Shown here: positions 19,348 to 28,036 of the stretch, one piece after another
Numbering within the stretch: the stretch's first letter is position 1
Layout of the letters: each line of letters opens with the position of its first letter
Assembly: GCF_002135235.1 (NCBI RefSeq)
Contig: NZ_NEGB01000009.1
Location: 36,204 to 100,203, forward strand
DNA: 64,000 nt
Reading direction: 5' to 3'
Origin: Acinetobacter silvestris
GTDB taxonomy: Bacteria > Pseudomonadota > Gammaproteobacteria > Pseudomonadales > Moraxellaceae
The notes under the pieces: generated by a model
Database searches by the model: none
Told to the model about the DNA's origin: nothing
What the model saw: the letters and a program-made list of their open reading frames with translations, nothing else
Made by a program: the position numbers and the translations under genes

Positions 19348-19404
19348 AAAATATGAAAAAGAGCCTATTTGATCAAGGTAAATGGCTTATTTCATCTAAG
19401 TAAT

Positions 19405-19506
19405 TTTTGTTTTACGGCGTATTCATGGCAATTGATATGCAGGCCATACACAGCAAGGTTTACAGCAGATTAACGAATATCTGTTCCGTACAACTACGTA
19501 AAACAA
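19405..19506. repeat. Array unit G
   Basis: Upstream arm TTTTGTTTTACG at 19405-19416; pair CGTACAACTA / CGTAAAACAA at 19487-19506. The arm is the exact complement of the second copy plus two bases (12 of 12). A second complementary stretch TGTACGG follows at 19529-19535 and matches CCGTACA at the first copy. Confidence 0.75.
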
Positions 19507-19554
19507 AATAGATTTAAATCAATGGCTCTGTACGGCGTTTTGATGCATAGCAAT

Positions 19555-19665
19555 TAGTCTTACAGCTCAATGCCTAAAAAGTAACTAAATAGTGTTTAAA
19601 GCGATACGGCTTGGGCTTTACGATATATTTGCTGAATATCCATTTCGTAAGACTACGTAAGACTA
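19555..19665. repeat. Array unit H
   Basis: Upstream arm TAGTCTTAC at 19555-19563; pair CGTAAGACTA / CGTAAGACTA at 19646-19665, an exact 10-bp duplication. The arm is complementary to both copies at nine positions. Confidence 0.72.
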
Positions 19666-20078
19666 AATTTAAGATTTAAAGATACCAACCAATACAGCGT
19701 AAATTTAGCTTTAGCAATGTTAGGTTTTGTGAGGTTTTTATCTCATTCATAGGATTGTTCTAGAAAATGAATACCCCTCCATTCAGCATGTTAATTGTTG
19801 GATTTTGATGGGTTCTGAAAGTCAGATTCTAATCATAATTATTTGCTTTACAGCTTTGAGCAACAAAAATAGCAGAAACCTTTATACATGGTTGATACAG
19901 ACTGAAATCAACTATTCAATCCTATAGCAAAACCTTATTTTTCAGGGCTTTAAAAGCTAATTTTTTGCTAAGTAGTTCAAAATCAGGTTAAAACTCGGAT
20001 AGACATTTATAAATGATATTACTGAATGAGCCCTAAATAATAAGTTTAAGCGACAAAGCTAATCGTAAGTACGCATAA

Positions 20079-20474
20079 CTATATATTCATACGGACATCA
20101 CTATAACCTTTTGGAATCAAGGTGCCTTGTTTGATGTTACAAACTAAATCAGTCCATTTATCATCAACATCGTGACTCAAAGGTTCTGGATAATTTCCAG
20201 TGCGATTAAAATTCTCCCATTCATCTAATGGAGATTCTAAAAACTGCTCAATTGATTCAATAGCCATCTCAATTGATTCATATTCAAGTACGATATTTAC
20301 CCCAGTATCTTCATTGATTTCATCATAATAAAAATATGATATTAATATTTCGGTTTTTGTTAAAAAACCAATTATTCTCATATAATTGCCAAACGATTCT
20401 AATAAAACACGATTCACAACTACTGGCTTTGTCCTACCTACTTCAATGTAGTTAACTAGTTCATTTATATTCAT
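20079..20474 (-). CDS. Small acidic protein, possibly an orphan immunity protein
   Basis: I do not recognise this 131-residue product. It has no signal or membrane segment, is acidic, and contains an IAIESIEQFLESPLDEWENF-like run (about residues 87-108) followed by NRTGNYPEPL. The acidic FLxxPLxEWENFxxTGNYPE style resembles small immunity proteins of contact-dependent or polymorphic toxin systems, but this is an impression, not an assignment. No toxin gene is adjacent. It sits alone between the repeat array and the degenerate attR, in very AT-rich DNA, as a cargo gene would. Confidence 0.6.
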   Translation of the reverse strand: MNINELVNYIEVGRTKPVVVNRVLLESFGNYMRIIGFLTKTEILISYFYYDEINEDTGVNIVLEYESIEMAIESIEQFLESPLDEWENFNRTGNYPEPLSHDVDDKWTDLVCNIKQGTLIPKGYSDVRMNI

Positions 20475-20660
20475 ATAAATTATTATTCCTTAAATAACAC
20501 TGGATACCTTAATTACCATCAGGTGATCTTATCTTATAATTTGGTATGATTGCTTTTGTTTATTTAACTACTACTCGATGACCGATTGATTTAAGGTTTT
20601 ATAAAGCTCATAGGTTAGGTTTAAGTCTTAATAATTCTTAACAGGTACACCGTTTTAAAA

Positions 20661-20680
20661 GTCAGGTTTTGTCAGGTTCG
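20661..20680. repeat. Isolated 10-bp tandem pair like the array units
   Basis: GTCAGGTTTT is followed directly by GTCAGGTTCG, with the first eight bases repeated exactly at a 10-bp offset, as in the array 1 kb to the left. CTGAACCTC at about 20701 is partly complementary, here downstream rather than upstream. Confidence 0.45.
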
Positions 20681-21071
20681 AATAGCATAATGTAGTTACA
20701 TCTGAACCTCAAATTGAGGGAGCAGGTACGCATTTCAAATGGCATCCTTTCCCCTGTGAGATATAAGTGATCTTTCTCACATTTTAAATGCGGGGCAAAT
20801 GGTAGCTAAATGGTGATTATGACCATAGAGGTATAGCGATTTTGATTTTGCTAAGTTCGTCAAAAAAAACGAGCATAAGAACCATAAAAAGTGGAGTTTT
20901 ACCAAACAGGATACAATTCTAAATCTGATCCTGACCTATCAATATTTCGCCCTACTCAACTACCAATCTCGATTAAAATAAGCCTAGCAAACATTAATCT
21001 GTACACTGTCATGTACACTAGACTTTTATGTATAAAATAAACAAAGAGTAAACAATAAGTTATACATTCAG

Positions 21072-21090
21072 TTCAATTGCCGCCATCCCA
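21072..21090 (+). other. Candidate degenerate attR
   Basis: TTCAATTGCCGCCATCCCA matches the ssrA 3' end TTCGACTCCCGCCATCTCCA at 12 of the first 16 positions, including the 8-base CCGCCATC. It marks the probable right edge of the element, 6.6 kb from attL. Confidence 0.5.
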
Positions 21091-21098
21091 AATACTCT

Positions 21099-21169
21099 CC
21101 AAAACATGGCAGAACATGCCAAGTTTTGGAACTGAAAGGCTTAATCCTAAAGGGGTTAAGCCTTTTTTT
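21099..21169 (+). terminator. Two hairpins after attR, probable original ssrA terminator
   Basis: CCAAAACATGGCA and TGCCAAGTTTTGG (12 of 13 paired, five-base loop) form a first hairpin. AAAGGCTTAA and TTAAGCCTTT form a second, followed by seven T. Before insertion, this sequence would have lain directly after ssrA. Confidence 0.6.
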
Positions 21170-21391
21170 ATGCCTGAACTTAAAAGTATATAGTATTGCT
21201 TTGCTTGTATCCTTCTGTATATCCTTTGAAAAATATTGAACTCAAGGGATACAAGGTCAAATTAAAAAATCAGATATAAAATGTAGACCTTTAAAAGCCC
21301 ATCACAATTATTATGTACACCATAAATTTGCATATTTGTATTAAAATAATTAAACCAATAATCTCTACAAAGACCATTTCGCCAAAACATT

Positions 21392-21424
21392 AAAAGCCTA
21401 AATTATTTAATAAGTTAGGCTTTT
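21392..21424 (-). terminator. emrAB terminator
   Basis: AAAAGCCTAA and TTAGGCTTTT form a 10-bp stem about 90 bp beyond the emrB stop codon on the minus strand. Confidence 0.6.
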
Positions 21425-21514
21425 AACTAAAATTATGACATTTTAAAATCAAGCACACGCTGACAAGTTATTTCAATACTTAAGCTTTCCCTAAATTAAC
21501 AGCTTTCATACTCA

Positions 21515-23041
21515 TCAATGCACATGCTCAGCACCAACACTTCCTTTCGGCTTAGGGCATAACCAAATAATCAGTCCAGCAAAAATAAAAATCATCGCAA
21601 AAATTAAAAAGACATGATTCACCGACAAAGTCAGTGCTTCTTTATCAACTAAACTAGAAATCACCCCTAATGCACTTTCAGGACTTAATCCATGTTGAAC
21701 CAACTGCTGCTGTGTTGACTCAGTATGCATGGTTGATACAATTTCGCTACGCGCCAATTTACTATGATCATCCCAAATCGTTACTGCAATGGATGCACCA
21801 ATCGCCCCTGCCATAGTACGGACGAAATTCATTAGACCTGCAGCTGATGCAATTTCATCAGGTCGTACTGCTCCCAAAGCAATATTGGTTAATGGGATAA
21901 AGAAGAATGGGACTGCAAAGCCCTGAATAATTTGCGGCCATGCTAAAGACATAAAATCAGCATCTGTCGTCCAAAAGGCTCGCATTAGAGTTACGCCACC
22001 TAAAATCATCAATCCGAAACTGGCTAAAGCCCGCGGATCATGTTTAGTTGCAAGTTTTGCAACTATAGGTGACATGGTTAAACTACCAAAACCCATGGTT
22101 GCCGTGAGATAACCCGCCCATGTCGCGGTATAACCTAAGTTATACTGTAGCCACTGTGGAATAAGCACGATACTGCCAAAGAATGCACCGAAAGCAAACG
22201 CCAATGACATGGTCGCAATGGTAAAACCTTTATGTTTAAAGATGTGAATATTGACGACGGGATGCTTTTCGGTCATTTCCCAGATCACAAAGACCACAAA
22301 GCCAATCACCATAATCACAGCTAAGGCGCAGATAAAACCGCTATTAAACCAATCACGCTCATGCCCTAAATCTAGCATAAGTTGTAACGCACCAATCCAA
22401 AGAATTAATAGTGCTAAGCCAATGCTATCAACTTTTAATTTTGCAATCGGGGTTTCAGCGACTTTTAATAAACGCATTGCACCAACCGCACAAAATATTC
22501 CAACTGGAATATTAATAAAGAAAATCCAGTGCCAAGAGAGGTTGTCACTAATCGTCCCCCCAAGGATTGGCCCAAGAATCGGACCAACAACCGTGGTCAT
22601 TGCCCACATCCCCATTGCCTGAGATTGTTTTTCAGGTGGAAATATTCGCATCAGCAACATTTGCGTAAGTGGCATAATTGGACCACCGAAGATCCCCTGC
22701 CCAATACGGCAAATCACTAACATTGCCAAGCTATTTGATAATCCACAGAGTACTGAAAAAACTGTAAATCCAATCAAACTCACGGTAAAGATCCGAACAG
22801 CTCCAAAGCGCCCAGCCAGCCAGCCTGTTAAAGGTACACAAATTGCTTCCGCAACAGCATATGAGGTAATCACCCACGTGCCTTGCGAGCTAGAAACAGC
22901 CAGACTTCCCGTAATATGGGGCACAGAAACATTGGCGATGGTCATATCAAGCACCACCATAAAATTGGCTAAAGCCAATACGAAAGCTGCGAGCAATAAT
23001 TTGCCGCCTTTCAAATCACCATACAGTGCTGTGCTATTCAT
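21515..23041 (-). CDS. emrB: DHA2-family multidrug efflux pump EmrB
   Basis: EmrB is the 14-helix major facilitator antiporter of the EmrAB-type tripartite pump. The 508-residue protein shows MFS motif A in GWLAGRFGAVRIF near residue 77, the DMTIANVSVPHI pattern in helix 1, the motif C-like GPILGPILGGTISD near 152, and the typical WHWIFFINIPVGI signature. It starts six bases after emrA, so the two form an operon with the adaptor first. Likely substrates are hydrophobic drugs and uncouplers; the outer-membrane partner is not encoded here. Confidence 0.93.
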   Translation of the reverse strand: MNSTALYGDLKGGKLLLAAFVLALANFMVVLDMTIANVSVPHITGSLAVSSSQGTWVITSYAVAEAICVPLTGWLAGRFGAVRIFTVSLIGFTVFSVLCGLSNSLAMLVICRIGQGIFGGPIMPLTQMLLMRIFPPEKQSQAMGMWAMTTVVGPILGPILGGTISDNLSWHWIFFINIPVGIFCAVGAMRLLKVAETPIAKLKVDSIGLALLILWIGALQLMLDLGHERDWFNSGFICALAVIMVIGFVVFVIWEMTEKHPVVNIHIFKHKGFTIATMSLAFAFGAFFGSIVLIPQWLQYNLGYTATWAGYLTATMGFGSLTMSPIVAKLATKHDPRALASFGLMILGGVTLMRAFWTTDADFMSLAWPQIIQGFAVPFFFIPLTNIALGAVRPDEIASAAGLMNFVRTMAGAIGASIAVTIWDDHSKLARSEIVSTMHTESTQQQLVQHGLSPESALGVISSLVDKEALTLSVNHVFLIFAMIFIFAGLIIWLCPKPKGSVGAEHVH

Positions 23042-23047
23042 AAGTCA

Positions 23048-24196
23048 TTACTTCGAAGTCAAGTCAATGGTAGCATCCATAGACAAGCCTACTCGTAATG
23101 GGTGTTCCGCCAGTTCTTTTGGATCAAGCTGAATACGAACAGGTAAACGCTGTACCACTTTAATCCAGTTCCCTGTCGCATTCTGTGCGGGAATTAACGC
23201 AAATGCAGCGCCCGTACCGCCTGAGAAGCCAACAACAGTACCGTGGTATTCAACGCTCTTACCGTATAAGTCAGAAGTTAATGTGGCCTTTTGCCCAACT
23301 CGAACTTTTTCCAATTGGCTTTCTTTGAAATTGGCATCAACATAAACATCTGAAACTGGAACAACACTCATGAGCATTGACCCAGGTGCGACACGTTGAC
23401 CAACTTGGACACTCCGTTGGGCAACCACACCATTTAAAGGTGCACGTATTTCAGTACGCTGTAAGTCCAACTTAGCTTGATCAACTTTTGCCTGAGCAAC
23501 TAATACATCTGGCGTTGATGCCTGATTTGCACCTTTAATTAATGCATCATTGGCGGCCAAATTACTTTCAGCAGCTTTACGTTTTGACTCTGCTTGCGCC
23601 AAACCTGCTTTCGCGACTTCAAGATTTGCTTTTGTTGTATTAAATGCACTTTGCGATGTAGCCAGCTCTTCTTTAGAAATTGCGCCTGATGCACCTAATT
23701 GTATACGACGTGCCAATTCTGCCTGTGCACGTTCAACTTCAACCTGTGCTTGAGCGACTTGTGCTTTTGCACTATTAATATCATCACTACTGACTAACAC
23801 TTGAGAAGTTAAAGAATTACTATTGGCTGAACTTTGCGTATATTGACGTTGTGCTTTTGCCAATTCTGCTTGTGCTTGTGCTAAAGCGATTCTGGCATCA
23901 CGGTTATCAATGACTGCAAGTAAGTCACCCTTTTTCACTTGTTGGGTATTACTCACTTTAACTTCAGCAACCTGACCACTGACCATCGATGTAATTTCAG
24001 CAGTTTCAGCACCCACATAAGCATTGTCTGTATTCACTGAGCCACTAAAAATAAAAGCCCAAAGCGCATAAATAACCGCAGCAACAATGATCACTAAAGC
24101 AACAATCACCAACATTTTTTTACGTTTAGCTTTCATCGCCTCATCTGTATCGGCTGATTCATTTTGGGGTGCAGGGGTATTTGGGGCATCCGTCAT
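23048..24196 (-). CDS. emrA: Membrane-fusion adaptor EmrA (HlyD family)
   Basis: EmrA bridges the inner-membrane pump to an outer-membrane channel. The 382-residue protein has a short cytoplasmic tail, one membrane anchor at about residues 28-50, a lipoyl-like half with VNTDNAYVGAETAEI, a long Ala/Gln/Lys-rich coiled-coil hairpin at about 100-225, and the returning lipoyl half TEIRAPLNGVVAQRSVQVGQ followed by a beta-barrel. The start MTDAPNTPAPQNES is preceded by AGGAACATGCG. It is the first gene of emrAB. Confidence 0.93.
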   Translation of the reverse strand: MTDAPNTPAPQNESADTDEAMKAKRKKMLVIVALVIIVAAVIYALWAFIFSGSVNTDNAYVGAETAEITSMVSGQVAEVKVSNTQQVKKGDLLAVIDNRDARIALAQAQAELAKAQRQYTQSSANSNSLTSQVLVSSDDINSAKAQVAQAQVEVERAQAELARRIQLGASGAISKEELATSQSAFNTTKANLEVAKAGLAQAESKRKAAESNLAANDALIKGANQASTPDVLVAQAKVDQAKLDLQRTEIRAPLNGVVAQRSVQVGQRVAPGSMLMSVVPVSDVYVDANFKESQLEKVRVGQKATLTSDLYGKSVEYHGTVVGFSGGTGAAFALIPAQNATGNWIKVVQRLPVRIQLDPKELAEHPLRVGLSMDATIDLTSK

Positions 24197-24508
24197 CGCA
24201 TGTTCCTAGGTCTAGGTATGGACTTGGTCACATCCATCTCTACAGCACTTTTAAAAACAAAGCTTGACCCGTTGCTTCAAAATGTATGAGAGATAAGATT
24301 GATGAGAAAGTCGATTTTCTTCAAATTTTGAAAACCAATTTTACAGTTAAAAATCATATTACGAGAATAAAAATATAACTCTAGAGTTTATTTAGATTAA
24401 ATATTTTGATAATCCTCAATATTATTCTTATTTCAAATAAAAAATAAGTCATCAAAATGATTATTTTGATGACTTATTTTTGCGTTATTTTATAAATGTA
24501 TTGATGAC
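24197..24508. other. Intergenic gap of 312 bp
   Basis: Between emrA and the thioesterase gene. It contains room for the emrA promoter and a strong hairpin at 24440-24481; nothing else is seen. Confidence 0.6.
24440..24481 (-). terminator. Strong terminator with a 19-bp stem
   Basis: A perfect 19-base inverted repeat runs from 24440-24458 to 24463-24481 around a GATT loop; the arm core is AAGTCATCAAAAT. It lies 27 bases beyond the thioesterase stop codon and would insulate emrAB from upstream readthrough. Confidence 0.85.
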
Positions 24509-25036
24509 TTAATAGGCATATGAAGCAATGGCCGTCGCAATCGCTTTACCTTCATTATTGGTCATGGTCATACGCATGGTACATCCTTTACGCCCCATAC
24601 GCAGCGTTTCTGCTTTGGCAATAAAATACTCACCCCGTCCAGGTGCAAGATAATCAACCCGCATATCTACTGTTGCCAAACGTGCCACTTTTTTCAAAGT
24701 ATCGGCTAAAGTTTCAGGTTCTGAACGCTGATACAACTCGCCCATTGCCACAATGCCACCAATACTATCGAGCAGCGTTGCAGCAACGCCACCATGCAAA
24801 ATTTGAAAGGCCACATTGCCAATCAAAAAGGGTTTCATTTCAATATAGCCTTCAATTTCACCGTCAACGACTCGCATTTGCATGGTGTTATGCGAAAAAT
24901 AAGGCGAACCATTAAAAGCTTGGGTCAATTGATTTAAGACGACATTCAAATCGACCTTAGAACCTAAATGGATATTACCTGTCCATTTTTTTTGTGACTC
25001 ACTTTTAGGAGAATCACTTTTAGGAGAATCACTCAT
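24509..25036 (-). CDS. Hotdog-fold thioesterase family protein
   Basis: The 175-residue product has one hotdog domain of the PaaI/YigI type, predicted to hydrolyse acyl-CoA. The long central helix motif GNVAFQILHGGVAATLLDSIGG near residues 72-94 contains the conserved HGG and Asp, and VDMRVDYLAPGRGEYFIAKA provides the substrate-side strand. The first 15 residues include a tandem SDSPKSDSPKS repeat encoded by a 15-bp duplication, probably a disordered tail. The gene is monocistronic and divergent from hemB. Confidence 0.83.
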   Translation of the reverse strand: MSDSPKSDSPKSESQKKWTGNIHLGSKVDLNVVLNQLTQAFNGSPYFSHNTMQMRVVDGEIEGYIEMKPFLIGNVAFQILHGGVAATLLDSIGGIVAMGELYQRSEPETLADTLKKVARLATVDMRVDYLAPGRGEYFIAKAETLRMGRKGCTMRMTMTNNEGKAIATAIASYAY

Positions 25037-25046
25037 AAAATACTAA

Positions 25047-26168
<1,122 letters not shown>

Positions 26169-26221
26169 TTGTTATTTCTGTAGAAAGCTTTACTGACTCA
26201 CCTTTAAAAATTGGATGCACG

Positions 26222-27337
26222 ATGCATATCGCCATTATTGGAGCAGGGATAAGTGGTTTATTGTCTGCTGTAGAACTTGTAGAGCAAGGTTGTAGCGTTA
26301 GTATTTTTGATCAACAACATGCTGGCAATGCTGCATCATGGGCTGGGGGAGGAATTCTCTCGCCCATGTATCCATGGCGATATCCTGATGCGGTCAATCA
26401 ATTGGCTCAATTTGGTAAAGCTTTCTATCAGGAATGGAACGAAAAACTCCTACCCCACACAGGGATTGATTTTCAAATCCATGAATCAGGAATGCTGATT
26501 TTTGATGAAGAGGATTTTGAAATTGGCTTAAACTATAAAGACCAACATCAACACCCCATGCAACATTGTGAATATTTACAACAAGAACAACTTAAAAAAG
26601 TAAATCCACACGTTTCAGAACACTTCAAACACGCCCTTTATTTTCCACAACTGGCCAATGTTCGTAATCCGCGCTTGTTAAAATCACTTATCACCTATCT
26701 CAAACAGCATCCACAGGTACAATTTTATGAAAATACCTGGATCGATAAATTTCAAAAAAACAGTCAACAGATTGAATTTATTCAAACACAAAGTGGACAA
26801 AAAATTTACGCAGATCACTATGTGATTGCTACTGGTGCGTGGTCAAACCATTGGTCAGAACAACTCCATTTAAACATCCCTGTGAACCCCGTTCAGGGAC
26901 AAATGCTGCTATTTAAAACCCCTGAAAATTGGTTACCAACCATGTGTATGAATAAGGTCATGTATCTTATTCCACGTTTAGATGGCCATGTGGTTTGTGG
27001 TTCAAGTATGGATAATATCGGCTTTGACCAACGACCATCCGTACAGACCCAACAAAATATTTTTAAAGCTTGTGTTAAAATGGTTCCTGAACTTGCTGAT
27101 TTTCCTATTGTTAAACAATGGGCAGGTCTACGTCCAAGCTCACCTACTGGGATCCCTTATATTGGGCAAATGCCTGAACTCAACAATTTATGGGCCAATT
27201 TTGGACATTATCGGAATGGTTTATGTATGGGACCATCATCTGCACGCTTACTGAGACAGTTCATATTAAAACAACCGACTTTGATCTCGCCTCTTGCTTA
27301 CAGCACCAATCGACTTCAATCGTCAATCAGCGACTAG
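26222..27337 (+). CDS. thiO: FAD-dependent amino acid oxidase, ThiO-like
   Basis: The 371-residue protein is a DAO-family flavoenzyme. The dinucleotide-binding motif IAIIGAGISGLLSAVELVEQ begins at residue 3, followed by ASWAGGGILSPMYPW, typical of glycine oxidase ThiO, which supplies dehydroglycine for thiamine thiazole synthesis in aerobes. The C-terminal GLRPSSPTGIPYIGQMP and HYRNGLCMGPSSARLL segments complete the FAD site. I choose the ATG at 26222; a frame from 26087 starts inside hemB. Its 3' end overlaps the stop of a broken gene on the other strand. Substrate is inferred. Confidence 0.85.
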   Translation: MHIAIIGAGISGLLSAVELVEQGCSVSIFDQQHAGNAASWAGGGILSPMYPWRYPDAVNQLAQFGKAFYQEWNEKLLPHTGIDFQIHESGMLIFDEEDFEIGLNYKDQHQHPMQHCEYLQQEQLKKVNPHVSEHFKHALYFPQLANVRNPRLLKSLITYLKQHPQVQFYENTWIDKFQKNSQQIEFIQTQSGQKIYADHYVIATGAWSNHWSEQLHLNIPVNPVQGQMLLFKTPENWLPTMCMNKVMYLIPRLDGHVVCGSSMDNIGFDQRPSVQTQQNIFKACVKMVPELADFPIVKQWAGLRPSSPTGIPYIGQMPELNNLWANFGHYRNGLCMGPSSARLLRQFILKQPTLISPLAYSTNRLQSSISD

Positions 27338-27510
27338 GATTTGTTGCAAAGCATTCTTTAGATTAGGATATTTAAAATAAAACCCTTCATTCTGCAATGC
27401 CTGAGGTTTGACATATTGCCCATTTAATACTAATTGCGGCTGCCCCCATCATGAAGCGCATTATAAAACTCGGTAAAGGCAATAAGGGTTTCCGCTTTAA
27501 AACATTTAGA
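27323..27510 (-). pseudogene. C-terminal remnant of a TIGR01777 (YfcH/SulA-like) epimerase
   Basis: In one minus-strand frame LNVLKRKPLLPLPSFIMRF and MMGAAA appear; then, after a one-base shift near 27445, QLVLNGQYVKPQALQNEGFY and FKYPNLKNALQQILVAD run to a TGA at 27323-27325. Together they match the end of the NAD-dependent epimerase-like TIGR01777 family, whose members end in a QxVxPxxLxxxGFxFxYPxLxxAL pattern. The N-terminal Rossmann part is missing. The fragment ends inside thiO, convergently. Confidence 0.72.
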
Positions 27511-27589
27511 TAGAGCTTGTTTTTACATTGCTGGCAAAGTTCAGATATAAGCGAAGATCAATACTGATGCAAATAATTTAAAATAGATT

Positions 27590-28036
27590 TTATCGAAACA
27601 TTTTATTTGCCATTCGCTGCGCTTGTTTACCATAAAACCAATAGGTAATTAAATATAAAGGAACAGCCAGAAATAGCATCATGATCAGCGCAGTCACCAA
27701 AAATTGAGGGTTTTGCATATACATTACAAAAGTCGACCAAATTTCTGGATCATTTCTAGAAAAATAAGTCACGCCTGCAAGCATACCAATTAAGTTATAA
27801 CCCCAAAATATCAAAGTAAATGCAAATGTAATTTTTTTCCGTTCTTCATGAGTCGGTGCACGCTGTTGTTGTTTTAAAAACTTATGTAATACGATAATCA
27901 TGGCGATTAAATAAGGTATTGCCGTTAAAACACCAGCAATCTCATTTGGTAAAAAAACCATTAACACACCAGCAATTAGGGTCAATACGAAACAAAGTAT
28001 AAAAAACCACACATAATATTGGTTTAGAGAGACCAT
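27590..28036 (-). CDS. Four-helix membrane protein, ABZJ_00895-like
   Basis: The 148-residue protein has four hydrophobic segments at about residues 8-29, 32-50, 68-90 and 110-135, separated by a basic loop KFLKQQQRAPTHEERKK. It resembles the ABZJ_00895 family of small membrane proteins that is common in Acinetobacter and has no assigned function. The resemblance is from memory of the family pattern. The gene is monocistronic and follows the epimerase remnant on the same strand. Confidence 0.7.
   Translation of the reverse strand: MVSLNQYYVWFFILCFVLTLIAGVLMVFLPNEIAGVLTAIPYLIAMIIVLHKFLKQQQRAPTHEERKKITFAFTLIFWGYNLIGMLAGVTYFSRNDPEIWSTFVMYMQNPQFLVTALIMMLFLAVPLYLITYWFYGKQAQRMANKMFR

Larger units (their letters stand above)
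18366..19665. repeat. Array of eight covarying repeat units
   Basis: Eight sites at 18460, 18641, 18777, 18961, 19134, 19328, 19487 and 19646 each hold two direct copies of a 10-bp motif without a gap, consensus roughly CGTMARRCTA then CGTMAAACAA. Spacing is 137-194 bp, mean about 169. The motif differs among sites but is nearly the same within a site. In most units a sequence complementary to the motif lies 75-100 bp upstream and changes together with it. No open frame of gene size occurs on either strand. The array fills most of the gap between the P63C gene and a 131-codon gene. The class is unknown to me; a set of small structured RNAs, or protein-binding sites that also form cruciforms, are the main options. 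Confidence 0.75.
20475..21514. other. Intergenic right end of the inserted element
   Basis: This 1.04-kb stretch has no credible gene. It holds a 10-bp tandem pair at 20661-20680, a 12-bp repeated TGTACACT pair near 21001-21023, the candidate attR at 21072, two hairpins at 21099-21169 and the emrB terminator at 21392-21424. Confidence 0.55.

Noticed and set aside
18366..19665. CRISPR array
   Set aside because: The repeated motif is only about 20 bp, differs between units, the unit spacing is 137-194 bp and no cas genes are present.
18366..19665. Integron attC sites or copies of one MITE
   Set aside because: attC core sites (RYYYAAC/GTTRRRY) and cassette genes are absent. Copies of one MITE would share the same terminal arms, whereas these arms differ between units and match only within a unit.
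21001..21030. tRNA gene at the right end of the element
   Set aside because: GTTCAATT at 21071 looks like a T loop, but no acceptor, D or anticodon stems can be formed; it fits a degenerate attR better.
27430..27530. Transposase fragment (frame containing AETLIAFTEFYNALHDGGS)
   Set aside because: A different frame of the same DNA gives a better match to the TIGR01777 family continuing into the next fragment.
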